Positions 37,201-51,293 of a DNA stretch of 64,000 nt are shown here, one piece after another (position 1 is the first letter of the stretch; every line of letters starts with the position of its first letter). Under the pieces are notes generated by a model. It did not search any database. It was given only the letters and a program-made list of their open reading frames with translations, and was not told where the DNA came from. Source of the stretch: Varroa destructor (lineage: Eukaryota > Arthropoda > Arachnida > Mesostigmata > Varroidae); the NCBI RefSeq assembly GCF_002443255.2, contig NW_019211454.1:58973601-59037600 (forward strand), in the 5' to 3' direction. The translations under genes were made by a program, and so were the position numbers.

Positions 37201-39688
37201 GGCTAGAGCTCCGTGAAGTTACGGGTTAGCGGATGCCGTCTGCAGATCAACATTGCAGCAGCCCTATCCGATGTGTTATCGATGTTTTGAACGTATAGTA
37301 ACATATTATACTGGTACGCTACAAAAACGATAATGATCGTTCCTGCCTATGTAATCTTTCAATTTTGGCCTCGACATTGTCTTACGAGTCACATAATTTT
37401 GTTCACGCCATTTTTAGTAAACGACGAAGACAACAAAGTAGCAGAATGTGTAGAGACAAAATTCAAGTTTATTCCCTCAATGAAGCTCGAATGGACTACA
37501 TTTTGTTGTTTCGATGCTTCTACAAGAACTGAATTTGTCTAAGAGGACGATTTTGACTGGCGTATAGAAGCGTACGTAGAGAGGAATTTCAACAAATTCG
37601 CAAGCAATGCGAGTAGGAAAAGCACGACGAGATCCCTGGTTGCCTTACTTACGTTAAGACACAGCGCGCGTCCTGATTCCTACCGTCTTACAACTGCCCC
37701 CGAGTCCCAATCCCTATTGTCCTGACTTCCTAGACAGAGGTTACAGCCAACCACAACGACATACCAAAAGGAGGGATGCATTTCCAGCCATTACATCAAC
37801 AACCGGCAAATAGAACCGCAAGCTCCAGTGGCAATGTGGGCAAAATAAACAACATATAGGAATGCGGAATATTTGTCAGCGTGGTAAAGCAAGCCAGGCC
37901 TGAATGAAACACTGGATAGCAGGCAGCAGATTGGTAACTCAGAAGCAGCACCTATCGCGACTGTAGGCAAACAGGCCGCCGACGGAGGTGCGCTCTAAGC
38001 GCTCTATCTGGCCTAAAGGAGGTAAAACTCGTCAGTGGGGTGTTGTGCGTTGCTACCAATGAACTCCCCAATGAAGCAGAAACGTATGGGGTTAGGCGCG
38101 AAAACGTACAAGCTAGGAACTGCTAGACAATGAAAGAAAGCGAAATAGAAGAATGAACGAAGCAGACGAACCGAGAACTAACAAATATGAGGCCACGGGC
38201 GAGATGGAACGCTTTCAAGTAAAACAAGTCTTCATCCCTGCGCACTAAGTGAATCCTATAAACGTAAATACACCAAACAATCCCAGCCTACTGATTTCGC
38301 GTAGTAAAGGACGAGAAATGCTCCTCAACAAAATCCTTTCTCTTCCTTTAGGATAGACTCAGAATAAGGTCTCTAGATTGCTCCTGGTCTTCCAAGCGTA
38401 GAATCTATAGCAAACCCGCAGTAGTGGCAGGTAGAGAATATGAAGAGAGATGGGAGTATAACATGTCGACGATGTAGGATGCGACAGGATACAGCGTTAT
38501 GCTACGCGACGCCCCAGTTCCAGCAGCAATGAACGGAAAAGCACCGTTCTGCCGTGCAAAAGGGGCAGTAGTACTCTAACAGAGGAGGTAATGGTTTTCG
38601 TGGTTTTGCTGGAGCACCTGCAGGTAGAGTGCTGGTATAACTCACTGGAGGGTCTTGGTTTGGCTGGACTTGCGACGGCGTAACAAGCGGAGGCCAAGGA
38701 GGGCAGGGCTGTTGCAGTTTGTAATTAGACGCATCAATCAAGTTAATGAGTTTTTGGGGGGCGCCGCTCTGACGTAGTCATCTAAACGATCGGGTAGCTA
38801 AAATAGTACAGCGGTTACGATGGCGCCAGCGCCGCTGCGGTATTGCCACAACCTTCGCGGCTGCCGTCGCCGTAGTCGCTACGACAATAGAATAGTGAGT
38901 CTACGTATTTGTACGCATATAGTAAGGTGTGTATGTATATATGTGGAAAAGAACGACCAAGATAATTGTGAATGGAGATGGTAGAGGAAAGACGATAGCT
39001 GGCAGATAACAGTTGGTAGCAAAAAATGAAGGGTTATACAAAGACGGCCGAGGCATGAAGGCCTTTTTCCTTAACGGTTATGCCAATACAGCACGTTTAC
39101 ATTTTCCAGACTCATCCACAGCTAACCATACTCCTATAAGCCAATGGCTGACACTCCAAGGGGCACACTCTAAGAAAGCCACCAAGCGTCATCGGACAAG
39201 CTACTGCTGTTAATGGCACCGATCTCGAAGCTGAATTTATGATGTGCAGTGGCCGTTTTCGTCTGTCTTGACATCTGTGTCTTTCGAGTTGAATTTCTTG
39301 TGGCTTAAAAAGCGCTGGCGTACGCGGCGTGGATTAGCTGATAAACGAATCATCATAGCATAAGAGCAACCTTGTTTGCCCCTTGTTGCGGCCATTCCCT
39401 TTGTTCACAGTTTCCCGAGCAACTTTGAATAAGTCGACCAACCAACAGCCAGCGGTGAACGCGTTGGGACGTGCGTTGCTAGCTAGGATATGATAAATGC
39501 GAATAAAAATGTTTTTGTCGTGTCGTAATGCTCGGCCCCCATTTGGCTCTCTTCTTTGCAACAGGCAGCCAGCATTGCCGTAGTCTAGTGGCACACCGAG
39601 CCGTCCCAGTCCGTGGTATGCTAGCTAAACGCTCAAAGACCAACTGTTTCTCTGTACAACTGTCTGCCTCAGCTCGATTCCCAGCTTA

Positions 39689-39703
39689 CAGCAGCAGCAG
39701 CAG
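39689..39703 (+). repeat. (CAG)5 microsatellite
   Basis: Five perfect CAG units in noncoding DNA. Confidence 0.9.
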
Positions 39704-40438
39704 AAGCAATACAAGCTGAAAGCGTACAAGCGGGAGCAACACATGCAGTCGGGTTGATTTGTGCTCCGCAAGACGCGGCGGTAGCTATGGTGGTGACGAC
39801 GGCCGTTGTCGTCCTGTTGAGCGGTGACCGTGGCCGCCGTGTTGTTCGAGAGTGAAAAGGCCGTTCTCAAATAGCCAACCCACTTCTACTGGCTGAACAC
39901 AAACGAAAACGAAATGCTTGTTCCGTCCGAATCTTTCGCGTTCGCGATATTGGTCCGCTTTCGAAGGCAGCCAGGCACGCAGAGTGTATCGCGGACGCAC
40001 ACCAGCGTCCTGATCAGCCATCCGTGCATTAAGCAATATTTTCGACATTTTTGCCAACTGCCAGCTACCTACGAAGCCATACAGCCATATCGCCCATCAT
40101 CGCTGCTGTCATTGACACTATACCAATTAGAAACAACTAGTAAGCTTTGTAACCGTCGTTATTGTTTTGTTAGATGTCATTGCCATGACGCGATTTGATG
40201 CAACAGTAATAATTATCAGCTGGTTCCTATTGAATGCAGAGGCATTTTTCCACTTAGATGCCTCCATCTTCATTTGTACCATTCCTGTATCAGACAAATT
40301 CTATATGACGCCGTCATAGAGATCGTCTCCAGAAGCTAACAGTGTAAAAGCTTTTCGCCATAGCCGTTCGTGGTTACTCACCACAACTTTCAACCTTCTT
40401 GGTTCTTAACTTATTATTACAGACACATATGTAGCGAC

Positions 40439-40451
40439 TTTTTTTTTTTTT
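40439..40451 (+). repeat. T13 homopolymer
   Basis: Thirteen T followed by ACCATT. See the similar T13 at 19418; the likeness does not extend further. Confidence 0.9.
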
Positions 40452-41040
40452 ACCATTATCACCACTGAAACAGGTAGGATACGCATTGTCACTTTGAAAA
40501 ATCCTTCTCTTGCACTTTCCTCTGTCGCCCTTTCGTAATCGAAGTAACATGGCACCGTCGCCGCCGCTGGTGCCACCGAAGCTGCCGCAATGAAGGCAAA
40601 AAGGTGGATGATATGTTCGGAAAGGAAACTAATGCGTAATGAATCAAGGAGTCGCCATGGTACTTGACAGCTTTCATTTTCTCACTTCTTCTCACATTTC
40701 TCATTCCTAGACGCCAGCCTTCGCGTATTGCTGCTTTCCAACCGACGGAGCGACAGAGTTAGCGACGAGTCTTCCCTCACGGTTTTCAGTTCTCCGTTCT
40801 CGAGCCTCCGACGTTTCGAATGTTCTGCCCTTTTGGTTCGGGTGGGTTCTTTAGTGCTCACTTTAGGTATTTTCGAAAGCCTCGTGCGCTCTACTTCGAA
40901 GTTGTCTGCCGGCGTCGTCAGTAAGATAAGTAGCTCTTACGGTTAAAGTGCTGCTGCGGCCACGAAGAAGCAGACGGCAAAACACAAGCAGTCAGCGGGA
41001 AGGTGCGAGTTTGGGGAATCGCAAGAACAGGCAAGTGAGT

Positions 41041-41058
41041 GGGTGGGTGGGTGGGTGG
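41041..41058 (+). repeat. (GGGT)4 repeat, canonical G-quadruplex motif
   Basis: GGGTGGGTGGGTGGGTGG: four G3 tracts with single-T loops at 41041-41055. This arrangement is known to form very stable parallel quadruplexes in vitro. No gene start can be assigned next to it. Confidence 0.95.
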
Positions 41059-44000
41059 ATGAGTGGTCGTGTCTGTTTGTTAGACAGGCAAAGGAATACG
41101 TTCTTGGAATTTTTGTTCGCAACTTTACCGTCCGGAGCGTGCAGCACTTGGCGTCTAGAAATGTAGCCCGAACGGTAAAAATGTCGAAAAGACACTCAGA
41201 TTTCGCTGCGGTTCACCTCAGATTTAACAGTGTCAAAAGTACAATAATAATGTTTTAGTATAATGTTCAAGTAATAATATTTTGTAGAAGGGTGACGACA
41301 TAAAAAGGAATATCTTCCTTCAAAAAAGAGATAACACTATCTTTAGCAAGACACTGCGAGTTGCACAACATGAATCAACAAACTGCTACTTCTACCCAGC
41401 TAAAAAGTCTATTTTCACCTTCAACTTCTCTTCCGAGTGGAGCTAGCATAAGGTAGTAGTAATACGCGGACACATCTATAAAGAAACCGCTGCGCTGTGA
41501 CACTGGGGCAAGTCTACTACAAGTCTCTCGCTTTTTCTTGCAACGAACCAACGCTACTCCGGTAGACAGTAAAGCCAGTTTTGAGAATGAGACCTTCCTT
41601 CTTATGAAAGTACAATTACCCTTCTTAATGGCTTTCGGTGATAACAACACTCACTTATACACAAGCACGCACACATATACACATTTTCGCGTGTTCGCTT
41701 ACGCCACGAAAGAAGCAGGCTGGTGGGTTGGGTAACTAACAGCTCGTGCCCGTCAGCTGGCAGCGTGCAGCGCCTCCCACCTTTAAAACAGGGATATCTT
41801 AGCGGAGCAGGCGTGCAATAAAGATCATATTAGTCTATTAGAGTAAAGCCCGTTTAGCCATACTATGCGACTCATTCTGCTATCAGCAGTGCGCTAGAGC
41901 GGCGTGGCACGACGCGGTAACCCGCACGAACAGAACGGGCACCTCAAGTAGAGAAATCCGAGAGAAACAAACGGTAGGGCAAAAGGACGACAAGGCGCAA
42001 ACTGGGGTAACAGCTAGCGGATATTCATATTTTAGGGGTTTCCTTACACTACATCGCTTCAAAATGAATATTACCTTACGTTAGCGGTAGTGTGCGATGA
42101 GTCTACTGGGCATGAATCGACGGATATTAGCAATGACTGCATAGCGGCTTCCTTTATTCTATTGTGAAAAATATCTGAAGAAAGGAATAGCTTGATCTCC
42201 TCCTGTCACCGCCGAAGTAGTTCGTCTGCAGGCTATGACGATAGGCTCACTTGATGCACCCGTTCAGCCTTTTCGTGCGAAGGAGTGGAACATGCAAATG
42301 TTTGTTTTTTAGCTCTTGGTCTAATCCTTCAGGTTGCGTCGGACGCACGATTCTACCAATTAAATTGGCTTCCGCCGTTTCTTTACTTGGCAAGAAAGAA
42401 AAAAAGACAGAATATACTACCCCGAAACTCTCTCGCTTCGTTTGATACCAATGAAATTTATAGACACACGGAAAAATCTAATAAAATCTGTTCGAAATAT
42501 TGTCCACTACGAGCTCTTGTGCCATGGAAGCAGCTATTGACCGGCACTCTGCAATGCCAACATCTATTAAGAATGTTTTGATGCTAATTGAACAGGAAGT
42601 ACCCATACACACATCACAAGCTCTCCACTTTCCTCTCCTAAAGAAAGAGAATGAGTGCACAGCAAATAAATAGACCACATGCACATGGGGACCGTCAGCT
42701 GTTTTCTAAGTGCCCCGGAACACAGTCGCTAGGAATTAAGTAGAAAATATATTGAAGTGATCAGTGGCGCCAGCGAGAGCGACCTGCCACAGCGGCCAGA
42801 AAACTCAATCTCGCCCGAGCACATAGACCTGACTATTTGTTGTCGCTCAGTGTGTACTTTTTGCCATGACTGTCCCTAATGTACCCAATTGTGTCATATT
42901 GAATAGATCAATCTACGAACCCCGTTCTATATTAATTAATTAACAAATATCTAAATTCTTCTCGTCTGAGACAAATCTCTAGAATAACGCAAACCGCTAA
43001 GTTTTGCAATCACAACGATCAGTAGCAGTACCTTCAAACAGATGAACAAGCCAGTTCAGCTTTTAAGCGTCTAGTCTACAGGGACTCTTCCGCAAATGCG
43101 TCATGTCTAAAAGAAGTCGCAGGTAGCGCAAATTCTCCCTTATGTGCTGTGGGTCACATGCTTCACTGCCAACATATATACGACTATTTGCAGGTTTTTG
43201 TCACCAGTCGCGCACAGTCTCACCTACACGGATCACCTACGCTCATATCGGCCTCGCACAGAAACGGGCCGAGGCAACGCCCAAGCGCTGCTCAGCGCCA
43301 ACTCGAGGTGTCTGGGCTCCACTGAAGATGGTGCCATTGCTGTCCTTGCGGCGCTTTCCCTTTGACTTACTTCCCGTCCTCGTGCGAATCACACATTTAT
43401 ACCTATGTATATGTGGAAAAAAAAGCCCCAAAAGTAGAGAGTCCTTTAAAAAGAGGCCGACGTGGCCAGCCAGTGCGAGACAGCAGTCGTGCCGTCGGAC
43501 AAACGAAAACGTGAACGAAAAGCTCGCCACTGATGCCACGCACAGTGACTGGAACGAGGTGAAGCCAAAGATTTCCCAGGTGATTCCGGCGAGCAGAGAT
43601 CCGCGAGTCGCACAATGCTCGGAAGAAGAGCAGAGCAGGGAAGAAACCTGGGCTCCTCTACCCTACGTGAGCTGGCATGTCTTGGCCGGGTCGCTCGTTC
43701 TTCGTTCGCTTATTTGAACGGCCGGTGGCCGACGCTCCGCTGCATGAACGAGACGGGCGGCGGGTGGCGGACGGGGTCAAAATGAGAAAATGGGTTCGTG
43801 GCCTCGCCTTTTAATCATCTTGAAGAGCCACCGCCAGCATAGAAGTAGAGAAAACGAAAGGAGAGCTAGAAAGCTTCTCCGCTGTACGCAGCGTAGATAC
43901 GATGGATCTCGTGGACGAGATGGACGAATAATAGATGACCTCTGGGATATCTGCGCCCGCTTCCCACTGCTCTCTCTCGCGGGCATCCAACACGGTAAAT

Positions 44001-44367
44001 GTTCGTCTCCTTTAGACTGGCTGCCCTTCTCCTTGAGGCGCGCTCATACACTCACATACAGACACCCACATGGCAATACATCCACACAGGCAGAACCACG
44101 CTGAATTGAATCGCTTGCATTGGCCGTAGTGATAGTGCTATTGGCACACCGATGCCGCTCTCGGGACTCCAACTTCCCAGCTTCAAGCTCCCCGCGTACT
44201 GCCATCCCGAAGTATATTAAACATTTCCAGAGCTGTGCCGCCGACCGCCTCCCCTTTTCCCCTGCGTCACCTACAGGCTGAGATGGCCACAGCTATCTTA
44301 CACTACTGACCAAATTCGAACTTACAAAAGCTTCCCCTGTTCTCCTCCTCCGACGACCGACGAGTAT

Positions 44368-44394
44368 CAGCAGCAGCAGCAGCAGCAGCAGCAG
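44368..44394 (+). repeat. (CAG)9 microsatellite
   Basis: Nine perfect CAG units, the longest triplet array here. No plausible protein frame spans it. Confidence 0.95.
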
Positions 44395-44776
44395 CTTGCT
44401 ATTCTTGAAGGCAGCCAGGAAAACATCGTATAGCAGCTAGCAAGCAACCCAGCAAGTCGGCCAATTGAGCGGCCGCCTGGCAAACCACCAGGATTCTCGG
44501 CTCCTGTACGGTGCCCATGGCAACGGATGACAATCTAATGAAAAGTCGAACCGACCAAACCCAGGATAGCCAGCTTGCTTTGGGCAGCAGCTCGAATCGC
44601 CGGCGCGCGCCCGACGATCCAATATGAGCCAAGCCCTATAGCTGCTGGATGTTGTACTATGGTACGCCTTGATTATGGCGTAAGCAATGGATTCGCCACA
44701 GAGTGTTAGTGTGGGATAGGACGGAGTGGGAACTAGGTCCGCTCAACGATCCATCGAAGGGCCAAGCTCAGTTTAG

Positions 44777-44797
44777 ATAGTATAGTACTTATACTAT
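44777..44797. repeat. 8-bp stem inverted repeat
   Basis: ATAGTATA (44777-44784), the loop GTACT, and TATACTAT (44790-44797). It is a small perfect hairpin in AT-rich DNA, probably without function. Confidence 0.8.
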
Positions 44798-47700
44798 TTC
44801 TACTACCATCTTCTGAAGCTGTTAGGATAGCAATTTCAGCGTGACGTATACAGACATGGTTCTTGTCGATCTAATCTTCTTCTTTGTCTTGCTTCGTTAG
44901 TAAGCATTCTCGTTTCACCTTCGTAGATTTTAATATTTGATGGTGCTGCTCTAAATATTTCTTCTATTCAGTCGAATAATGACGTGAGTCCGTGGTAGCC
45001 GTTGTAGCGTACCCTTTCACTGCCGTTTCATGTTTCTTGATGGCTTAGAAAAGCAGTTGAAACGAGGATAATAAAGGGAACTTTCCGCCATACAAATATC
45101 TAAGGTGAATGGCTAAGACGCAAAATGGTGGAGAAACAGATGAGCTGAAATCGACAGTATGAAGGAGTGATTGACTCGGTCTCCTGGATGAATCTCAACC
45201 ATTGGCTTTATATAAATGGCTAACTCCAATTCTGAATCGTGCAATCTGCCCATTGGTAATGTAATCCCAAAGGCAGTGTTAAACCGTCTTCAACTTTCGC
45301 CGACAATTCAATGCAATGTAAGTTCCAATGTGATTTCGTTCAGTTGATCGCTTTCTGCGTTACCAGCCTTTTCTTCAAGAAGCGGCTTGTACTGCTTCCC
45401 CTCTCTATTTCTGTGTCTCCCGCATTCAAACCCTCCACCAACTCGTCCATAAGTGCCCGAGGGACAAAACGGTTAACGTGCAACTTTGATGCTTGAAGGA
45501 CATTTGCAAAAGAGTCTCAAAATGGGAAAAACGTTCGAATCACACAACGGCCGCCAAATGTATCGAGAGATCCTCGATCGCAATGCCACGGGCAGCCTCG
45601 ATGACCCTCTCCGGTCCTTTCACGGGACCACAACGACACGATCGACACTTGACGCTCGAATGGGTCCATTGCTGAATTCACATAGTTGGTCGCCTTCCCG
45701 ACGATAGTAGGCGCGGCGAGGCCAAGATACAAGCAAGCAATAAGCAAGATTGGTCTTCTCAGAAGCAGGAAAAGGAGTGTGCAGAAGGAGAATGATCTCC
45801 AACTGATGTTGTTCAACTCGACCACGGGTGTGTCCTACACGCGTCTGTGTAGCTGGCTGCGCTGCATGCGGATATGTTAGAGAAATGCACGCCAAAGGGA
45901 TGTATATGGCCTGGTTCGTATGCCAACCAGGCAACGAGCCGGTACACCGTTGCTTGCTTGTGTTATTGCTCAGTATTGATAAACACGATGGCCAGGTAGC
46001 GTGCGGCGGTGGCGTGACCGACTTGCCACATACACGCACACTGGTCCGATCAGTCCCAAACCGGAACGTTCCGCCTGCCATATGAGCCATTCCCAAAATA
46101 TGCCCTTTTCCACCTCCCTGTTTCTCGTTCTATAGTCTGACCAACTCCTTTTTTCCGACAGAAGTGCTCGGTGAGAAGGCAGCTCTTATCCGAGTGGCCT
46201 AACTGCTCAGCCCTGCGTGTACTGCTCGGTATGCGCGCATCAAGGAAACAAGCAGACTGGTGGCAAGTCTGTGTGAGACCGCTGTTTGCCCGCTGCGAGA
46301 AAGGGGGCTGCCTCTCCCCACCCCGTCATTCCCCATTCTTTCAAGTAAACATATGGAATAAGCGAAGGCCTCTTCCTAAATTTCCCACCGTAAGCAGCGG
46401 CCGATGCCGGCTAAACACTAGCCGACCGTCATAAGGAACCAATCACCTCCGTTTGGCCACACGAGATCCCTCTCTCACGATCGACGTTCTCTATGATTAT
46501 TGCTACTCCTACTGGTCCCGATGTTGCCTCCGTCCTGAATTACTGTGCGTATTACTCGTGGCCGCTTACACAGCACCCTGTGTCGATCGGCATATAGTAA
46601 CTCTACAGAATGCTGTAAGGTATAGTGTTTACGGGCTGGGCTTACCACTTGGCAATCGTAGGCGGCCTCAGCCGCCGCCTTGCATTGGGTCTCGAATCAA
46701 ATCCTGTTATCGGAACTTCTTCAGCAGACCAGTTTGGGTTAAATATAGTAGGGCTCGCATAGCCAACGGCCACCTCCATCGGCGGTAACTCCCCTATGCA
46801 ATATGGCCTCGGCTGGTATCCCGAGCAACTCACTTTGGATTCTAGTTTCGATTGAGCCAAATATTCTTATGGAGCGAAGCGGCTGGCCAGCATCAATATT
46901 ATTTTAGTGGCAAAGCCGCCGTCACCTGGCTGTTTATTCTATATCAGAGTTTCAATTAAATCACTCGCGTACACAACTCCTATATACATGTTATAGTAGT
47001 AGCCAAAATTTTCTCTTTTGGGCTTAGATGTGAATGGATAGCGAAAATACGAACAAGTAAACCCTAGTGCACTTGTTTCCAAGCTGGGAAAAACAAGAAA
47101 TCATGTCAACCATCAGGATGGCAATATTTCATATAAAACCTTTAGCTATCGCCAAAAAGCTACGGGTGACAATTGTATTGCGGCAGCTATCTGCCGAATC
47201 GCCAGTTTTTGGTGCTAAAAGATGCCGCTTTCATAAGCGGTGGCGGCGACGGTCCCACCATCTTGTCATTGCATCGTGTCGTCGCTTTGTAGAGAGTAAA
47301 CGCGCAGATACGTTCATATACATTTACCCACAGACATAGGCAGACAAACTCGTATACGCTTCCATGCAAATACGCATAACCACCACTACTGCTGCCAGAG
47401 CGCAAGTAGCGCGAAGAAGTGTGCGCCTTCGAAGCGTGAACGCCAGTCTCCAAGGTACTTTGCGCTACCCGGGAATCCTGCGCCCTGGAGAACAAAAGGG
47501 CTCGTTGCCTAGCTTCGCTGGCCCGGTCGACTCGCGCTATCAAAGCGAAACATTCAAAAAACAAAGCTCTACATAAAATCCCTCCAGCCGGAGAGAAGTC
47601 GGAGACGACCACGGCCGACATCCGCTTGACGCGCCGAGTGCCGAAAACAAGAGGAAAACCCCCCAGACTGGAAGCAGCTTCACGAGAGGCAGCCGCAAAC

Positions 47701-50700
47701 AGGGACGTAGCCAGCAAGCCCGGCCAGCATTTTCTCAAGTGAGTCTCCACAGCGGTTCACTGGTTTGTCCTGCCGTCTATCTGGATGTGCCTTGCCGTTC
47801 ACTCGCTATAGCCTTTGCTACTATCGGCGAGTGTGAGCCGAAGCTTCTCTACCACACGGCTAGCACAACACATTTATTCAATGTACTGCTACGGCTGCAT
47901 AGTATGTAATGCAATCGAGTACGCGTAAACCGACAAACCAACAAAAGCTGCAACGGGCGCTGCAATAGCTGCAGCTATGCTATGCTAGTGTGAATGTATG
48001 TACAAGGATGACGCGAGCTTGATGGCTCCCTTGTGGCTTATTTCAGATAGGCTTGCCTCCTCCGAAAGAACTTGCTGCCGCCCATCGTCCGAGCAACTCT
48101 CGGCGGTACCACTGGCATCGGTGCCGTCACCATCTCGAGCGACTGAAGCTGGTAACGGAAGCCGAGACGCAGTCGAGACGGGTCCAACGAGTCTCCAATA
48201 CGGTTAGCTCCTTTGTACACAAAATCTTCGGGCCGTTTTCGGTGAGATCGGCTGATCTCGCTCGTTGCCGGCCACTGATTTGGTTCGGAAGCAAACACGC
48301 GTTCATTTCTACTGCCTTTTACTAGTGGGTGCTGGGCAAACTGCCACTTGAGCGAAACCGAGCCCGCGCTCACCTAACAGTACAGTGTATAGGGGGATCA
48401 TTTGATTCGGCGAATCCGGGATCCAAAAACGGGGAGCACTTTAAACATTTGCTCACTGTCACCACCCTCACAACATGAACTCCTGTCGTTGTCGTCACCG
48501 CGGTCTTTGCGGTACGAGAGTCCCCGCCGTGATCTTAGAAAGCTAAAAACGAACAAGGGGGGTCAAAGGGCAGTCCGTAGAGAAGAAGCGCAATCCGAAA
48601 TTCACGAGCCTCTACGTAATTTGAAAGTTAAACACAGCAGCCATTTCGCGTATCGCTTGTCGTCGTCTCTTTCTCTCTCTTTTATGTTTCACCCTGCCCC
48701 AATGTGTAAACCAATATATCTAGGTCGATAGCGTGAGCGAGCAGGAAGTCTTCTCAAAGAAAAACGTCATATCGTTAGAGGCAGCGGGGGATAGTCACCA
48801 AAGAGGCGCGCAAAAACTAGGTATAAGAAACGAATGTCAACGTCTGTCCAGCATAACTTCGCGTCGAGCTGACTCGGAAGCTGCATGTAGGCTTCACGCC
48901 GTTCATAGCCGCGACCGCCGCCGTCGCTGCTACTGCCATCACGGACTGAACTTTACCGACGCAAGACTCCTTCTTAGAGAGCGCCAGCTAGCCGAGTGTC
49001 CTGATGTCCCTTTTCCATTACCACCTGCGAACCTGATGTGGATAGAGAAGAAGGAGAGAAAGATGAGAAAAGTACGAGAGAAAGTTCCCAAGTGCCCATT
49101 CGTCGCCCACGAGGATTCGGCTTTGGCGAGTATTTAATTAAAGGAATTCCTGAAGGGCTCGCCATCTCGGTAATGTTAATCACACTTCCTTTAATATCAG
49201 GCCGCAGACCCAGCCATTCTGACAGGCAGGCAGTAAAGACCGCTTAGTAAAGAAGACCCACCTCGTCTCCTGACTTCTGTACCCAAGTTGCGCTGCCCCC
49301 TTCCACGCTTAACTTAGCTGACCACTACTATACTCTGACGCACTCTGCAGCCTGCTGGCCACCAGTGTTGAAATCCGGCAGGCTAAAGGAACGAACGAGG
49401 CCGATATGGTGGCTTGGCCGAAGCAAAGAAAAGGTCAGTTAACGGCTGCTTGGGCCTGCTCGACTCCTGCTAGCCGCGGAACTGACGGGTGGAAGAAAAC
49501 AACAACGAAGCACCAAGAAAACTGACATTCGACTGAAGTCTAAGAGAGAGGAGACGGTTGGGAAACGGTCATAGGCAAAGGGCGTTGTTGGGGCGGCAGA
49601 AGGAAGAAAAGTCAAAATTAATTTTCGTTGCAGGACAGCTTTTCGGCCGCTTGGTTACCCTAGACCTTCGTGCCCAAGCGATGACTACAAGACTGACATA
49701 AAAACAGTTCTAATATTATTTCTTCGCACCGAGTATCGCATAGATTTTAACAAGTCAGTGATTCTTGTGCATGAAAGGTGTTGTCGGTCGGCTGACTGTT
49801 AAAAACTTTTGGCGGAAGCCTATGCCCCCGGCTAACCTTTACTTGCGCGCTGTCTGTCGTCTTAATCGGCCGTTACCTTCAATAGAGACGAAAACATGGA
49901 AATAGTCGATTAGAACAGTAACACAAAGGCTGGGTGTCGACGGAGACGAAACTCCGGCAACCGGGTCAGCGGCTTTTTCTTTCATAATATTGACTTCGTT
50001 CGTAATCTTCGGGAAGGAGATAAGACTTTAATTTCCGTAAAGTACGATAGCTGGGTGAGGTTCGCTCATGCGGGTACCCAAATCGAGCAAACATACAGAA
50101 TTAGACTACATCTACGCACTCGGACAACACAACGAAATAAAAAAAGATAGAAAATTTTCTGTTTGCTTTACTTAAGCCTGGTAAATTTGTAGTCCTTATT
50201 ATATCTGAGTACACCTTAATGCGCAATATACGAGGTGAAGAAAGGTCGAACAAAATGTAATAACAAGATTTAGGAGTCCATTTTGTTATTCTGCATAGTG
50301 TAGGAAGCATATATAATCAAGACACAAGATATGAGTGAATATTTATATTGAGACAAAACATAATAACTTAATAAGACAAATGAATGGATGCCTGTTTCTG
50401 AGGCGTAATCGTGTGCTACGTTCACCTAGTGCAGGTACGATAGGTTGCTGAAAAAAAACACGTTGCGTTCCTTTTTTGCATGTACAATCCGCCATTTAAA
50501 CATCTTTATATGTGATAGCAAACAGGCAGCGGTTTTCTTTCCGAACAGTATCGCCTATTACAATCTCCTGCCATCGACAAATATAAACGCCCTTGCAAAG
50601 GGCGGATCCGGTTCAGCCGCAATTTTCGATGTTGAGTTAAGGCGGTGTTCTTTTTTCTCTGCGGTTGATTTAGCTGACCTTCGCGCTTGAATCTCTATCT

Positions 50701-51160
50701 TCCTTTTTCTCCTCTATTTAGTTCTAATCTTCTAACACCACTATTGCTAGCTTCACCACTGGCAATGGCGTTTACCTATATGCGGCCATATGCATGTGTG
50801 TCGCTATTAATCAACATTTGAGACACCTTAAACAGAATCGCGACTCTGGCTAGCTTTAGACGACCGATGTATCAGGCACCAGTCACAAAGCCGAACTCAG
50901 TCCGGCGGGCTAGTTTAACACCGCAGCGTAGGCAAATATAGTTCCATGTCGATGTTTTTGTCGTTGCAGCCGTGATTCTTGTCTGTCTGCGCCTCTACAC
51001 CCATACACCGCTTTAATCGCAGCACACCTTGTGTATTCGGGCCGCCTTTCTCGACCCCCGGCCGTCATTTCGTTGAGCAGATCTAACCATGTAAATATGT
51101 TATGACAACGAGATCGGCATATTTCATCACTGCAGCATGAGAGTGAACAGAGGGAGCGGA

Positions 51161-51293
51161 GGGGGGGGGGGGTAGGGAGTAGAAACCGTCGCCACCACGA
51201 CCAATACTACGGCCTATCTCCCTACGCCGTACTTACTTCTCAGCTCGCATCTTGTCTATCCAGGTCTCCCCCCCATCGCCCCCCCCCCCCCCC
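51161..51293. repeat. G12 run and C15 run in opposed orientation
   Basis: G12 at 51161-51172 (followed by TAGGGAG) and C15 at 51279-51293, preceded by C7 at 51268-51274. The two runs are reverse complements about 106 bp apart, so they can pair as an imperfect stem. Alternatively each can form a quadruplex on its G-rich strand. Confidence 0.9.

Noticed and set aside
19418..40451. Two T13-ACCA tracts as possible tails of one retroelement family
   Set aside because: The flanking sequences at 19418 and 40439 share nothing beyond the short tract, and no target-site duplication was seen.
43142..43717. 191-codon plus-strand open frame
   Set aside because: Overlapping frames are open on both strands and no family signature was seen.
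47187..47750. 187-codon minus-strand open frame with a hydrophobic start
   Set aside because: The start vaguely resembles a signal peptide, but the rest has no recognisable domain and another plus-strand frame is open over it.
49038..49247. Frame containing RGFGFGEY and IPEGLAISV
   Set aside because: The first resembles the RNP1 motif of RNA-binding domains but has G where V/I/L is needed. The second resembles a ZIP transporter motif (HNxPEGLA) but lacks the metal-binding His-Asn. Neither is followed by the rest of its family, so chance is more likely.
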